A stretch of 64,000 bases of DNA from assembly GCF_024972735.1 (NCBI RefSeq), contig NZ_CP087723.1:2356001-2420000 (forward strand). Reading direction: 5' to 3'. The notes beneath the pieces are model-generated. The model was given only the letters and a program-made list of their open reading frames with translations, made no database searches and was not told the DNA's origin. Below, in pieces: positions 1-9,874 of the stretch. This DNA comes from Halalkaliarchaeum sp. AArc-CO (GTDB taxonomy: Archaea > Halobacteriota > Halobacteria > Halobacteriales > Haloferacaceae). Each line of letters starts with the position of its first letter. Positions within the stretch are counted from its first letter, which is position 1. Position numbers and translations under genes: made by a program.

Positions 1-2613
1 CCCCTCGGGGACGCCGACGACGAACTGTGCGGATCCGCCGGCGCCCGAGCCGAGTACGGCGATCTTTCCCTCCTCGACCAGGGCGTTCGCGGTGGCGCGA
101 AGCTCGTCCGGGTCGCCGTCGAGCCGCTGGATGACTGCCGGCGTCCCGCCCACGTCGACCTCCTCGGCGTCGGCGCTTGCCCGCAGCTCCGCGAGTTCGC
201 TTTTGAGTTCGTCGATAGTTTTGCCCCGCTGCTTCCACTCCTCGAAGAACCGTTCGGCCGTCTCGGGGACGTCCATCGGATCGACGTCGAGCACCTCGGC
301 TGCGTCCAGCAGGGCGTCCTCGGTGCGCTGGGTCGCCTCGATCGCGGCCGTCCCGGCGGCAAACACCAGCCGCTCGACCCCGTCCTGTACGGGTTCGGTC
401 TTGAGCAGCTTTATCGTCCCGACCTCGCCGGTCCGGGCGACGTGGGTGCCACCACACGCCTGAACGTCCTCGTCGATGTGGATCAGTCGGACGTTGCGTC
501 CCGGCGGGATCCCACCCTGGTACAGGTCGAAGCCGTGCTCTTTTTCTGCCTCGTGACGGTCGGGCCACTCGACTTTCACCCCGACGTTGTCCATCACGAT
601 CTCGTTTGCGACCCGTTCGATCTCCGTTTTCTCCTCTCGGGAGATCCGCTCGTAGTGACGGACGTCGAGACGGGAGGAGTCGATCCCCTTCTGGGCCCCG
701 GCCTGCCGGACGTGTTCGCCGAGCACCTGCCTGGCGGCGAACCCGACGATGTGAGTGGCGGTGTGGTGGCGCATCAGCCGGCGGCGGCGGTCGACGTCGA
801 TCTGTCCGCGGACGATCTCGCCTTTCCCGGGATCGCCGTCCGCCCTGTGGAGGATCACGCCGTCGTGAATCTGGACGTCCGTGATCTCCACGGTGGCGTC
901 GGCGGTCGAAAGCGTCCCGTGGTCGGCAGGTTGCCCCCCGCCTTCGGGGTAGAACATCGTCCCGTCGAGCACGACGTCGAACTCGCCGTCGACGCGCTCG
1001 AACACGTCCAGCACGACGGCCTCGAACTCCGTCCGCTCCTGGTCTTCGTAGTAGAGCCGTTCGGTCTCCGGGAGGTCCTCGATCCGGTCGTCCGTCGCGG
1101 TGTCCCGATCGCCCGCCTCCTCTTCGTCGTGGCGCTTGGCGACCAGCGAGTAGAAGTCGTCCGGGACGTCGACTGTCGCCCCCCGATCGGCCGCGATCTC
1201 CTCGACCATCTCCGGCTGTATGCCGTGGCTGTCGTACAGCTCGATCAGCTCCGAAAGCGGGATCGGCTCCCCGGTGCCGGCGTACTCGTCGGCGAGTTGC
1301 TTGACCTTCCGGGTGCCCCGCTCGAGCGTCCGGCGGTACTTCCGCTCTTCGGTACGGACCATCTCGCGGATCGTGTCGCGGTTCCGGTAGCCGAGCCGCT
1401 CGGCCTGCATGTCGACCAGCTCGTCGAGCGGTGCGTCGACGCCGACCCGGTCGACCAGCCGCTTCGTCCGGCGCAGCACCATCCGCGCGAGATACCCCGT
1501 CCCGACGTTCGAGGGGACGATCTCGTCGCCGAACATGTACGCCAGCGTCCGGCAGTGGTCAGCAATCGCGTAGATGTCCTCCAGCGGTTCCATCAGCTCC
1601 CGGAGTCGACCCACGTCGACGTCGAGTTTCTCGGCGACGTCTTCGCGGGCTGACTCGAGGTCGTCGACGTCGTCGATGTCCATCCGGCCGGCGAGTTTGG
1701 CCGCACGGTGGACGAGTTCCTCCTCCTCGGACGTGTGTTCGACGTCGGCGTTGTCCTTCAGGAACGCGATCGCGTCGGGGTAGATCGCCTCGTACACCGT
1801 CGGCGTCCCCTGGCTCATCCAGGTCCACCGTTCGAGCCCGTAGCCGGTGTCGACGATGTAGGTGTCCATCTTCGAGTACCGGTTGCCGTCCTTCAGTTCG
1901 TACTCCCCGTCTGGGTCCTGCTCCATCGACATGAACACGAGCGTCGCCAGCTCCGCGCCCCGGTAGATCACCTCGATCGCGGGGCCGGCGTTCCCCCCGC
2001 CGACCCAGGGGTCCTCGATGTAGGTGATCTCCTCGAGGTTCGCACCCATCGACTCGAAGAACTGGTCGCAGTACCGGACGGTCTCGTCCTTCCAGTACAC
2101 CTCCCCCTCGTAGGCGTACTCGTCGGGATCCTCGATGTCCTCCCGGGCGTTGAACGCGTGGTGGGCCATCATCTCGAATGCCATCGTGTGCCGGCCCGTC
2201 TTGCCCACGTTGTCGATGTCCTGCATCCGGATGCACGGCTGAGAGATGCACAGCGGATTCGCCGGCGGCGGCGTGGTTCCAGAGGTGACCAGCGGCTGGA
2301 AGTCGTATATCGACGCCTGAGTCAACAGGACGTCGTCCCGCCACCGGTTCGCCGCCACGGGGTACGGGTCGATTCGTTCGTGGCCGTGCTCCTCGAAAAA
2401 CGAGAGGAACGCCTCCCGCATCTCCTCGAGGGTGTACTCCCGGTCGAATCCGGGGTTGTCGATGAACGAGTAGTCCTCACACGGCGGCTCGCCACACAGT
2501 TCTCGGTCGGGGTCCCGCGTCCAGAAGTGAGCACCGCAGGAGGAACACTCCGTCCGCTGGAACTCTTCCTCCTCGAAGTAGTCGAGACGGTACTCGTCGT
2601 CGAGGTCGCTCAT
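1..2613 (-). CDS. alaS: Alanyl-tRNA synthetase, C-terminus cut by window edge
   Basis: Charges tRNA-Ala with alanine in the cytoplasm. Translating the minus strand from the ATG at 2613 gives 871 uninterrupted codons to base 1, so the last part of the C-terminal domain is outside the window. The start [18 protein letters not shown] leads into the archaeal-type N-terminus with a C-x2-C pair (CSSCG) and then the class II catalytic core. The editing-domain zinc/catalytic motifs are visible: HHTATH near residue 612 and CGGTH near residue 717. The archaeal family is usually about 920-930 residues, so roughly 50 are missing. A TATA-like element lies 29 bases upstream, which supports this start and a nearly leaderless mRNA. 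Confidence 0.97.
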   Translation of the reverse strand, partial: MSDLDDEYRLDYFEEEEFQRTECSSCGAHFWTRDPDRELCGEPPCEDYSFIDNPGFDREYTLEEMREAFLSFFEEHGHERIDPYPVAANRWRDDVLLTQASIYDFQPLVTSGTTPPPANPLCISQPCIRMQDIDNVGKTGRHTMAFEMMAHHAFNAREDIEDPDEYAYEGEVYWKDETVRYCDQFFESMGANLEEITYIEDPWVGGGNAGPAIEVIYRGAELATLVFMSMEQDPDGEYELKDGNRYSKMDTYIVDTGYGLERWTWMSQGTPTVYEAIYPDAIAFLKDNADVEHTSEEEELVHRAAKLAGRMDIDDVDDLESAREDVAEKLDVDVGRLRELMEPLEDIYAIADHCRTLAYMFGDEIVPSNVGTGYLARMVLRRTKRLVDRVGVDAPLDELVDMQAERLGYRNRDTIREMVRTEERKYRRTLERGTRKVKQLADEYAGTGEPIPLSELIELYDSHGIQPEMVEEIAADRGATVDVPDDFYSLVAKRHDEEEAGDRDTATDDRIEDLPETERLYYEDQERTEFEAVVLDVFERVDGEFDVVLDGTMFYPEGGGQPADHGTLSTADATVEITDVQIHDGVILHRADGDPGKGEIVRGQIDVDRRRRLMRHHTATHIVGFAARQVLGEHVRQAGAQKGIDSSRLDVRHYERISREEKTEIERVANEIVMDNVGVKVEWPDRHEAEKEHGFDLYQGGIPPGRNVRLIHIDEDVQACGGTHVARTGEVGTIKLLKTEPVQDGVERLVFAAGTAAIEATQRTEDALLDAAEVLDVDPMDVPETAERFFEEWKQRGKTIDELKSELAELRASADAEEVDVGGTPAVIQRLDGDPDELRATANALVEEGKIAVLGSGAGGSAQFVVGVPEG

Positions 2614-2637
2614 TACCCCTTTTTCGCCCGTGATCGA

Positions 2638-2647
2638 TCAAAAGGGT
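2638..2647 (-). promoter_or_regulatory. Probable alaS promoter (TATA-like box)
   Basis: On the minus strand this reads ACCCTTTTGA, centred about 29 bases before the alaS ATG, the spacing expected for a leaderless or short-leader archaeal transcript. The same ten bases occur at a similar spacing before the elongation factor 2 gene (4916-4925). Confidence 0.5.
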
Positions 2648-2702
2648 TCCGGGCCGGCGGCGAGTACCCGAACGGAAACTGCAGAGAAAACGGACGAGTC
2701 GG

Positions 2703-4889
2703 CTAGAAGTAGTCGATCGAGGAGGGGAGTTCCAGCTTCATCCCCTTTCGCTCGCGGATCTCCATGATCTTCTCGCGCTGCAGGTTGTCCGCCATCACCC
2801 GGAAGCCGGCGTTTTCGGTGTTCCAGGAGGCGCGGCCCTCGGTGGCCGACCGGATGTCGCTCGCGAAGCCGATCATCTCGTCGACCGGGGCGATCCCCTC
2901 CACGACCATGAGGTCACCCTCCTGGTACATGTCGTCGACGCGGCCGCGACGGCCCTGGATCTCGCCGGAGGCGGCGCCCATGTGCTCGTTGGGGACGTCG
3001 ATCCGGACCTGCTGGATCGGCTCGAGCAGGCGGATCTCGCCGTCGATCAGCGACCGGTGGACCGCCTGCCGGACCGCCGGGATCACCTGTGCGGGGCCGC
3101 GATGGATCGCGTCCTCGTGCAGCCGGGCGTCGTGCAGGCGCAACAGTGCACCCTGGACGGGCTCTGCGGCCAGCGGACCGTCGTCGAGCGCCTCGACGAT
3201 CCCCTCGATCACCAGCTCCATCGTCTCGTTGAGGTGCTGGATCCCCTTCGTGTCGTCGACGAAGACGTTCGTGTTGTGGATGTCCTCGACGTTCTGGGAG
3301 GTGTCCTTGTCCATGCCACACTCCTGGAGCTGCTCGCGGCGCTCCAGTTCGGGCATGTCCATCGAGATGTTCCCCAGTTTGATCCCCTCGACGATGTCGT
3401 CGGCCAGGGGTTCGACCGTGATGTAGAACCTGTTGTGGCGGTTCGGGGAGATCCCCTCGACCTCGTCGCTGGCCTGCTGGGGCTGCTCCCGGTAGACGAC
3501 GATCGGTTCGCCGGTGATCACCGGGATGTCGTTGTTCCGCTCGATTCTCTGGGTGATCACCTCGAGGTGGAGCTCGCCCTGCCCGGAGATCAGGTGCTCG
3601 CCGGTGTCCTCGTTGATCTCGATTTTGATGGTGGGGTCCTCCTTCGACACTTGCTGGAGCACCTCGATGAGCTTCGGCAGGTCGTCCATCTTCTCGGCCT
3701 CGACGGACTTGGTGATCACCGGCTCGGAGATGTGCTCGATCGACTCGAACGGCGTCATCTCCACCGAGGAGACGGTCGAACCGGCGATCGCGTCGCGCAG
3801 ACCCGTCACGGAGGCGATGTTCCCCGCCGGGACGCGGTCGACCTCCTCGCGCTCCCCGCCCATGAAGATCCCGACCGACTGGATCCGGTTTTTACCCGCA
3901 GTGCCGGAGACGTACAGCTCCTGACCCTTCTCGATCGTTCCGGAGAACAGCCGCCCGGTTGCGATCTCGCCGGCGTGAGGGTCCATCGAGATGTCGGTTA
4001 CCATGAAGACGACCTCCCCCTCGTCGTCGACGAGCTGCATCTGTTCTGCGAGCTCGAGAGTGTCGTCGCCCCGCCAGATCGTCGGGATCCGTTCGGGCTG
4101 TGCCTTCAGCGGGTTCGGGAAGTGCTCGGCGACCATATCGAGCACGACGTCCGAAAGCGGCGACCGCTTGCGGAGCTCGTCGCGTTTGTCGTTGCGCTCC
4201 ATCTCGATGATGTCCCCGAAGGAGATGCCGGTCTCCTGCATCGACGGCAGCGACACTGCCCAGTTGTACAGCGCGGAGCCGAACGCGACGGTGCCGTCCT
4301 CGACGGACACCTTCCAGCCTTCCTCCTCGTACTTCTCCTCGGACATCCCGCGGATGAGCTCGTTGACGTCGGCGATGACGTCCTGGAGGCGCTGTTGCAT
4401 CTCCTCGGGCCCCTCCTGGAGCTCGTTGATGAGTCGGTCGACCTTGTTGATGAACAGCGCGGGCTTTACGTTCTCCCGCAGCGCCTGCCGGAGGACGGTC
4501 TCCGTCTGGGGCATCGTCCCCTCGACGGCGTCGACCACCACGAGCGCACCGTCGACGGCACGCATCGCCCGCGTGACGTCGCCGCCGAAGTCGACGTGGC
4601 CTGGCGTGTCGATCAGGTTGATGAGGTGGTTCGTGTCCTGGTACTCGTGGGTCATCGACACGTTCGCCGCGTCGATCGTGATGCCACGCTCCTGTTCGTC
4701 CTCCTCGGTGTCCATCGCGAGCTGCTGACCGGCCAGATCCTCGGAGATCATCCCCGCGCCGGCGAGGAGGTTGTCTGTAAGCGTCGTCTTGCCGTGGTCG
4801 ATGTGTGCGGCGATGGCGATGTTCCGGATGTTCTCCGGTTTGTCCATCAGCCGCTCACACTCTTGTACGATTTTCTTCCGTCGGCCCAT
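2703..4889 (-). CDS. aef2: Translation elongation factor 2 (aEF-2)
   Basis: GTPase that drives ribosomal translocation. The 728 residues match the full archaeal length. The N-terminus [18 protein letters not shown] is followed by the G domain with the P-loop AHIDHGKTT (near residue 33), DTPGHVDF (G3) and NKVD (G4). The domain IV tip contains DAIHRGPAQ, where the histidine of AIHRG is the residue converted to diphthamide in archaea and eukaryotes. It ends with a typical aEF-2 C-terminus (LPSSIDYF). It lies immediately upstream (3' side) of alaS on the same strand, 89 bases apart, with its own promoter. In many haloarchaea it follows rpsG directly; here about 2.5 kb with two other genes lies between them. 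Confidence 0.98.
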   Translation of the reverse strand: MGRRKKIVQECERLMDKPENIRNIAIAAHIDHGKTTLTDNLLAGAGMISEDLAGQQLAMDTEEDEQERGITIDAANVSMTHEYQDTNHLINLIDTPGHVDFGGDVTRAMRAVDGALVVVDAVEGTMPQTETVLRQALRENVKPALFINKVDRLINELQEGPEEMQQRLQDVIADVNELIRGMSEEKYEEEGWKVSVEDGTVAFGSALYNWAVSLPSMQETGISFGDIIEMERNDKRDELRKRSPLSDVVLDMVAEHFPNPLKAQPERIPTIWRGDDTLELAEQMQLVDDEGEVVFMVTDISMDPHAGEIATGRLFSGTIEKGQELYVSGTAGKNRIQSVGIFMGGEREEVDRVPAGNIASVTGLRDAIAGSTVSSVEMTPFESIEHISEPVITKSVEAEKMDDLPKLIEVLQQVSKEDPTIKIEINEDTGEHLISGQGELHLEVITQRIERNNDIPVITGEPIVVYREQPQQASDEVEGISPNRHNRFYITVEPLADDIVEGIKLGNISMDMPELERREQLQECGMDKDTSQNVEDIHNTNVFVDDTKGIQHLNETMELVIEGIVEALDDGPLAAEPVQGALLRLHDARLHEDAIHRGPAQVIPAVRQAVHRSLIDGEIRLLEPIQQVRIDVPNEHMGAASGEIQGRRGRVDDMYQEGDLMVVEGIAPVDEMIGFASDIRSATEGRASWNTENAGFRVMADNLQREKIMEIRERKGMKLELPSSIDYF

Positions 4890-4915
4890 TATACAGCGTT
4901 ATACCGAAAGCAGGG

Positions 4916-4925
4916 TCAAAAGGGT
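4916..4925 (-). promoter_or_regulatory. Probable aef2 promoter (TATA-like box)
   Basis: Minus-strand ACCCTTTTGA centred about 31 bases before the aef2 ATG. It is identical over ten bases to the element in front of alaS. Confidence 0.45.
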
Positions 4926-5081
4926 AGTGTTTCGTCGCAGCGAGAATCCCCGTGCTCGGGTGTGTGAGGTGGTCTCGTGAGGAAACTTCCCGAAGAGGCC
5001 ACGGCGAGGGGAAGAGGCCGGAACTGGGCAGTCGCCCCCCGAGAAAGAGTCATACGTCCACGACCCCTGAAACCGGTACAC

Positions 5082-5828
5082 ATGGACGTGCGCGTGCAGG
5101 GGAATGCCCCCACGAGTCCGTTCTTGAGCGCGGCCGACGTGTTCGAGACCGAGTACGACCTCGAGAAGCCGGTGGAGGTTCACGTACGCGGGGACCCCGA
5201 CGAGCGGACCTGGGCAGCACATTATCCCACCCATCACACACTCAACATCTCCGCGACGGCGGCCACGAGCGCGATGGCCCGCGAACTCGCGCTCCACGAG
5301 TTCTCCCACATGGCCCGGTACGAACAGGGGCACGCCTCACACCTGCAGTCGACCGAGGAGGCGCTGTTTCTCGCGCTCGCTGGCGAATCCGTCGAGCGCC
5401 GGAAGCTCTCCCACTGTTACCAGATCGCAAACCACATGAAGGACATCTACGCCGACGACATCACGCTCAGCCTCGCGCCGGCGGACAAACTGGTGTCGTT
5501 TCTGGAGTCACGGCTGGCGGCTGCGGTCGCGGATCGGCCGACCCCGTCGCCCCGACCGGGATCTCGACTCGCGACGGTGGGATCGGATCCGGAGATCACC
5601 GCGGTGAACGCGGCGTTCGCGCTGGCGCTCGTCGAGCGTCACGACCTCGCCTCCAGCGAGCACCGGCTGTACGATCTCGCCCGCATCGCCGAAAGCGACG
5701 CCCCCTCGATCGACGTGGCCGCGTTCAAACGGCGGTTCCGAACGCTGGGACCGGATCCAACCGAGAGCGGCTACCGCAAGGCGCTCGTGGACGCGACCCG
5801 GGCGTACGCCACGGAAAGCGGCGCCTGA
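5082..5828 (+). CDS. DUF5781 family protein with HExxH motif
   Basis: Conserved haloarchaeal protein of 248 residues, family DUF5781, role not established. The ATG at 5082 (MDVRVQGNAPTSPFLSAAD) is chosen because the upstream in-frame extension is Arg/Pro-rich and lacks the acidic character of the rest. Residues 72-76 read HEFSH within ALHEFSHMARYEQGH, the zinc-binding core of gluzincin-type metallopeptidases; a further His (residue 85) and several acidic residues follow. This suggests a metal-dependent hydrolase, but no peptidase activity is demonstrated for the family as far as I know. No signal peptide or membrane segment is visible, so it is probably cytoplasmic. It stands alone on the plus strand and converges with the sugar dehydrogenase gene, 21 bases from its end. 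Confidence 0.8.
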   Translation: MDVRVQGNAPTSPFLSAADVFETEYDLEKPVEVHVRGDPDERTWAAHYPTHHTLNISATAATSAMARELALHEFSHMARYEQGHASHLQSTEEALFLALAGESVERRKLSHCYQIANHMKDIYADDITLSLAPADKLVSFLESRLAAAVADRPTPSPRPGSRLATVGSDPEITAVNAAFALALVERHDLASSEHRLYDLARIAESDAPSIDVAAFKRRFRTLGPDPTESGYRKALVDATRAYATESGA

Positions 5829-5849
5829 TCCTGGCGGTTCGACGACTCT

Positions 5850-7229
5850 TCACGACGGTGTGATCCTCACCAGCCGATCGTCGCCCTCCTGCGGGAAGGC
5901 GTCGCTCGCCCGCCCGTCCCGGTTCGACGTGACCGCATACAGCGTCCCGTCGGGCCCCTGTTCGACGTGTCGGATGCGTCCGAGTTCACCGTCGAACACC
6001 GAGTGGGCGACCGCCTGCCAGTCCGGGTCGAGCCAGTCCTCGTCGTACCGGGTACCTCCTTCGGCGTCCGGTTCGGGTCCGTCGGCCGGCGACAGCGTCA
6101 CGACGAACAGCTGTTCGGAGCCGAGCCCGCCGACCAGCAGTCGATTGCGCAGCGACGACACTGCCTCCCCCGTATAAAATACTGCCCCCGCCGGCGCCCA
6201 GGTGTCGGACGGACCGCTGTTGATGACGGGACGATCGAAGTCAGTGTCCGGATACTCGTCGCCGTCGCGAGCCTCGGGAAACCCGTGGTTCTCCCCCGGC
6301 GACAACACGATGATCTCATCGCGAGCGTGCGGACCGTGTTCGGAGATGACCGGCGTTCCGTCCGGCAGGAATGAAATCCCCTGGGCGTTCCGGTGGCCGT
6401 AGGTGAACACCCGGGGGTCGGCACCCTCACCGAGGTCCGGGTTGTCCTCCGGGGCGGAGCCGTCGGGTTCGATCCGGAGTATCTTCCCCGCGAGCGAGCC
6501 GGGGTTTTGTGAGTGTTGTTCCGGCGACCCGGCGTCGCCGGTCGCGATCCACAGGTAGTTTTCGGGACCGAACGCGATCCGGCCGCCGTTGTGGATCCGA
6601 TCACCGGGAACGCCCTCGAACACCGTCGTGTGGGTTTCGGCCGGATCGTCGACACTCACGTCGTAGTAGGCCAGGCGGTTGCGCTCGCCGCCGTGGCCGT
6701 CGTAGGTGTAGTAGACGTACAACAACGGGACGTCGGGATAGTTCGGGTGAACCGCGATTCCCATCAGGCCACCCTCACCGCCGCCGGCCCACCAGCCGCC
6801 CTCGTCCCCGACGTCGATCGCCTCCGCGTCGACGACGTCGTCGGGTTCGGCGATAGCCTCGACCGTCCCCGCGTCGTACCGGAGGATCCGGCCGGGGCGT
6901 TCCGAGACGAACAGCTCGCCGTCGGGCGCGAACGCGAGGTCCCACGGGATCTCGAGCCCCTCGACGAGCGTCTCGACGTCGTACTCGCTTTCGGGCGGCT
7001 CCGCCGGCGGCTCCCACTCCGGATCGTAGCCGTCCCAGGAATCGATGTCGTGGTCGACCGAGAGGTCGTACTCCGCCTCGACCGGATCGGGGTCGGTTGC
7101 CTCCTGTGGTTCGTTGGCTTCAGGATCCTCGTCACTGCCGGGATCGTCTACGTCCAGACAACCCGCCCCAACGACCATCGAACCGACACCCAGAGCCGAG
7201 AGGGCTCGACGACGCGTCAATCGTTCCAT
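5850..7229 (-). CDS. PQQ-dependent sugar dehydrogenase-like lipoprotein (GSDH family)
   Basis: Beta-propeller protein of the soluble glucose/sorbosone dehydrogenase family, expected to oxidise aldose sugars or related substrates outside the cell, with PQQ in characterised bacterial members. The start MERLTRRRALSALGVGS was preferred over an ATG eight codons upstream because it places a twin-Arg motif and a lipobox (VVGAGC) at the usual distance, so the protein should be Tat-exported and lipid-anchored. An acidic linker follows, then propeller repeats including GLEIPWDLAFAPDGELFVSE, IHNGGRIAFGP and LWIATGDAGSP. The catalytic histidine context of GSDH (IHNGGR) is present. Whether this archaeon makes or imports PQQ cannot be told from the window. 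It lies alone on the minus strand between rpsG and aef2. Confidence 0.85.
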   Translation of the reverse strand: MERLTRRRALSALGVGSMVVGAGCLDVDDPGSDEDPEANEPQEATDPDPVEAEYDLSVDHDIDSWDGYDPEWEPPAEPPESEYDVETLVEGLEIPWDLAFAPDGELFVSERPGRILRYDAGTVEAIAEPDDVVDAEAIDVGDEGGWWAGGGEGGLMGIAVHPNYPDVPLLYVYYTYDGHGGERNRLAYYDVSVDDPAETHTTVFEGVPGDRIHNGGRIAFGPENYLWIATGDAGSPEQHSQNPGSLAGKILRIEPDGSAPEDNPDLGEGADPRVFTYGHRNAQGISFLPDGTPVISEHGPHARDEIIVLSPGENHGFPEARDGDEYPDTDFDRPVINSGPSDTWAPAGAVFYTGEAVSSLRNRLLVGGLGSEQLFVVTLSPADGPEPDAEGGTRYDEDWLDPDWQAVAHSVFDGELGRIRHVEQGPDGTLYAVTSNRDGRASDAFPQEGDDRLVRITPS

Positions 7230-7361
7230 GGGAGCACACGGACGCCCGGCCACTAACGTGTTACTCTGTGGAGACAGGAAGACCGACCGATTGGATCAAA
7301 AAACTCGACAGGGAAATGGAAAATTAGAGAAGAGATCGCTGCCCGAACTCGAAGTGGGGAA

Positions 7362-7994
7362 TTACCTGGCTGCGGCGGCGACCCGCTCCCGTTCTTCCTT
7401 CTGGGAGATCGGGTACGCCTGGACGTCGTAGTCGGCTGCGCCGATGAGCTGCGTCGCCAGCGCCTCCGCCGCCGGTGTCGGCGACTTGAACGTGGCGTTC
7501 TTGACGCCTTCGGCGATGAACTTCAGCGCCTGGTCGACCCGGCGCTGGGGCGCGACGTCGACCGCCTTCGGAACGGAGATCCCGCCGTATTTCAGCCGGA
7601 CAGTCTCCTCCCGAGGGGCGGCGTTCTCGACGGCGCGCACGAGCACCTGTACCGGGTTCTCCTCGGTGCGCTCGTGGACGATCTCGAGGGCGTCGCGAAC
7701 GATGTTGAGCGTCTGCTGTTTCTTGCCCGTGTTCTCCTCGGTCTGCATCAACCGGTTGATGAGGCGCTCGACGATCGAGATCTCGCTTTTCTCGAACTGC
7801 TTCGACGAGTGACGGCCCATCGTGTGCGCCACCGGCGTGACGTTGATGTACCGCTGCGTGCTCGGATCCGAGTACTCGATGTCGCTTACGTCCCAGACGC
7901 CGAACAGCAGCGCGTTCGACGATCCACCCGACTCCTCGGTCTCCTCCTCTTCGGCGTCGACTTCCGCCTCGGGTTCTGACTCTGACTCGCTCAT
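7362..7994 (-). CDS. rpsG: 30S ribosomal protein S7
   Basis: Small-subunit protein that binds the 3' major domain of 16S rRNA. The 210 residues start with a haloarchaeal acidic extension ([20 protein letters not shown]), followed by the S7 fold with the conserved INVTPVAHTMGRHSSK segment and KYGGISVPKAVDVAPQRR. It ends in ERERVAAAAR, typical of archaeal S7. Its ATG overlaps the rpsL stop by one base (TAATG), so the two genes are co-transcribed and translationally coupled. Confidence 0.98.
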   Translation of the reverse strand: MSESESEPEAEVDAEEEETEESGGSSNALLFGVWDVSDIEYSDPSTQRYINVTPVAHTMGRHSSKQFEKSEISIVERLINRLMQTEENTGKKQQTLNIVRDALEIVHERTEENPVQVLVRAVENAAPREETVRLKYGGISVPKAVDVAPQRRVDQALKFIAEGVKNATFKSPTPAAEALATQLIGAADYDVQAYPISQKEERERVAAAAR

Positions 7995-8422
7995 TATCGC
8001 ACCGGTTTCTCCGCGTTACCGCGAACGAGTTCGATCATCGATACGCCGTTGACCTTCTCGACCTTGTAGTTCACGCCCGAGAGGTCGCCCATCGCGCGAC
8101 CCTTCGCGCCGCCGATCCCGGCGATCGTGACCTCGTCGTGCTCGTCGATAAAGGAGATCGCGCCGTCGCCCGGACAGAAGGCGGTGACCTGCTTGCCGTT
8201 CTTGATCAGCTGGACGCGAACACACTTTCGGATCGCGGAGTTCGGCTGCTTTGCCTCGATGCCGACCTTCTCGAGGACGATCCCGCGTCCCTGCGGGGCG
8301 CCCTCGAGCGGATCGGACTTCTTCTTGAGCCCGCGCTCGCGCCGAGCGTACTCGGAGTCGGACCAGCGTCGCTTCTGCCGGTCCTTCTTGAGCTTGCGGG
8401 CGGCGTATTTGCCGTTCGCCAT
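7994..8422 (-). CDS. rpsL: 30S ribosomal protein S12
   Basis: Decoding-centre protein of the small subunit, 142 residues, full archaeal length. It begins [20 protein letters not shown] and contains the universally conserved [15 protein letters not shown] and the loop near CPGDG. This is the first gene of a short rpsL-rpsG transcript. A clear TATA element sits 30 bases upstream. In most haloarchaea rpsL directly follows nusA; here two unrelated genes and about 2.4 kb separate them. Confidence 0.98.
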   Translation of the reverse strand: MANGKYAARKLKKDRQKRRWSDSEYARRERGLKKKSDPLEGAPQGRGIVLEKVGIEAKQPNSAIRKCVRVQLIKNGKQVTAFCPGDGAISFIDEHDEVTIAGIGGAKGRAMGDLSGVNYKVEKVNGVSMIELVRGNAEKPVR

Positions 8423-8447
8423 TGTACACCCGAATTCTCCGTGGAAC

Positions 8448-8457
8448 TACTTAAGCA
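8448..8457 (-). promoter_or_regulatory. rpsL-rpsG promoter
   Basis: Minus-strand TGCTTAAGTA, centred 30 bases before the rpsL ATG. It is a good haloarchaeal TATA element for a short-leader ribosomal protein mRNA. Confidence 0.6.
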
Positions 8458-8625
8458 CCGTCATTCGGGGGCGACGAAACGGATCGAGCGGCTAGTAGCG
8501 GTGGCTATAAAGCGATCTGAGTCGGTTTCGCGGACTCGACAAGGTAGAAACGACGCCAGCTAACGGCCGCCGAGGTTCCGAACGCGCCACAGAGGCTGTC
8601 GTTCCCGAATCGGGGCTGTTGCCGT

Positions 8626-8667
8626 CTTTCCCTTCGGGAGACGTTACTTTCCCTTCGGGAGACGTTA
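8626..8667. repeat. Perfect 21-bp tandem duplication
   Basis: Two exact adjacent copies, 8626-8646 and 8647-8667. Each contains CCCTTCGGG, a small self-complementary hairpin with a TTC loop. They lie about 25 bases upstream of the TATA box of the 8754 gene, a position suited to regulator binding. Confidence 0.9.
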
Positions 8668-8753
8668 TCAGGCGCGGTAACTTGACAATCATCTATAAAT
8701 GTTCCCGCAAATACCGACGAAACGGGACAACCGACGTCCCGGGGTACGACGGC

Positions 8754-9794
8754 ATGACAGACACCGACGCGCGAGGGGAGACGGACCACGAGGATGAAGA
8801 CGAGATCGGCCGACTGTTTCCGTTCGAGGAGGACCCCGAAGATCCGGAACCCGACGCCGACGCCGACGCCGACGATTCCGAGGCGGACGAGGGTTCCAAA
8901 CAGGATACCGACAGCACCAGCGAGACGCAAGGTGACGCCGCCGACCGGAGTTCCACCGCCGACCCCCCGGTCCATGGTGGAGCCGACGGTGAGCTGGATC
9001 TGGACGGGGACGTCGAACTCGGCGAGGAAACGCTCGGCCCCGTACCCGAATCCGGACCGACCAGTTCCCCGGGAGAGGAGTTCGATGGCGACCTGTCGAC
9101 ACTCGAGGACGACGCCCGAATCGAGAGAGAACAGCCGCCGGAACAGCCTGCTGGCAACCGGCTCTCGACGGGTATCGAACCGCTCGACCGACAGCTCGAC
9201 GGCGGGATTCCGCCCGGCCGACTCGTCACGTTCGTCGCGCCACCCGACGCCCAAAGCGAGCTCCTGATAAAGGAGTTGGCCACCGAACGAAACACGCTGT
9301 ACCTGTCGACGATCCGTCCGCGCTGGGAGATCGAAGAGGAGCTCAGGGATCACATCCAGCGAAATCACGACTCGGGCGACGCACGGGACGCCCGGATCAA
9401 ACAGCTTCCCACGGACGCGAGGATCGAGACCGCGCGGACGTACATCGACGATCTCGAAAACCGGTCGCTTCTGATCGTCAACGCCGCAAACGAGCTCGAA
9501 AACGAGGCCGAACACAGGTACGCCGAGTTCCTGAACGCAGTCAAGGAGGCGCTGTGGGACACCGCGAGCATCGGCCTGTTCTATCAGATCAAAGACGAGC
9601 AGTCCCCGCCGGGTCGGACGATCACGCTGCGCCGGTCAGATCTGGTGTGGGAGCTGCACAAATCCATGCAGAACACCGGGATCGACAACTACCTCGAGGT
9701 GTCGAAGTTCCGCGGCGGCAGCGCTCTCGACGATCCTCTCAAGCTCAAACTCACCGACGAGGTCGAAATCGACACCAGTCGCGACATCGCCTGA
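8754..9794 (+). CDS. RecA/RAD55-like domain protein lacking a P-loop (HTR-like)
   Basis: Haloarchaeal protein of 346 residues, related to the RAD55/KaiC-like group often annotated as HTR-like. The start MTDTDARGETDHEDED is chosen because a TATA box lies about 57 bases upstream and the preceding in-frame extension is not acidic. Residues 1 to about 135 are a disordered Asp/Glu-rich region. The RecA-like fold begins with LSTGIEPLDRQLDGGIPPGR, but the following segment, VTFVAPPDAQSE, replaces the Walker A GxxxxGKS/T, so ATP binding in the usual way is unlikely. The later beta-strand core (SLLIVNAANELEN, SIGLFYQIKD) is preserved. Function is unknown; a regulatory or scaffold role is the most that can be inferred. 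Confidence 0.75.
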   Translation: MTDTDARGETDHEDEDEIGRLFPFEEDPEDPEPDADADADDSEADEGSKQDTDSTSETQGDAADRSSTADPPVHGGADGELDLDGDVELGEETLGPVPESGPTSSPGEEFDGDLSTLEDDARIEREQPPEQPAGNRLSTGIEPLDRQLDGGIPPGRLVTFVAPPDAQSELLIKELATERNTLYLSTIRPRWEIEEELRDHIQRNHDSGDARDARIKQLPTDARIETARTYIDDLENRSLLIVNAANELENEAEHRYAEFLNAVKEALWDTASIGLFYQIKDEQSPPGRTITLRRSDLVWELHKSMQNTGIDNYLEVSKFRGGSALDDPLKLKLTDEVEIDTSRDIA

Positions 9795-9874
9795 TAATGG
9801 GTATTGTAGTGATATACCGGCCGAGAATACTCAGTACGAGTGGCGTTTCCTCCGACCGCTGAGACGGTTCCCGA

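Larger units (their letters stand above)
8423..8753. other. 331-bp divergent intergenic region between rpsL and the RecA-like gene
   Basis: It holds the rpsL promoter at its left end, a second TATA-like string (CTATAAAG, about 8505-8512) that fits no start codon at normal spacing, a 21-bp tandem duplication (8626-8667), and the TATA box TCTATAAATG (8692-8701) of the plus-strand gene. No reading frame here resembles a haloarchaeal protein. Confidence 0.7.

Noticed and set aside
2982-4967. 661-codon open frame on the plus strand
   Set aside because: It is antisense to elongation factor 2, which is unmistakable.
8505-9515. 336-codon minus-strand open frame
   Set aside because: It is antisense to the acidic RecA-like protein, whose composition and start signals are convincing.
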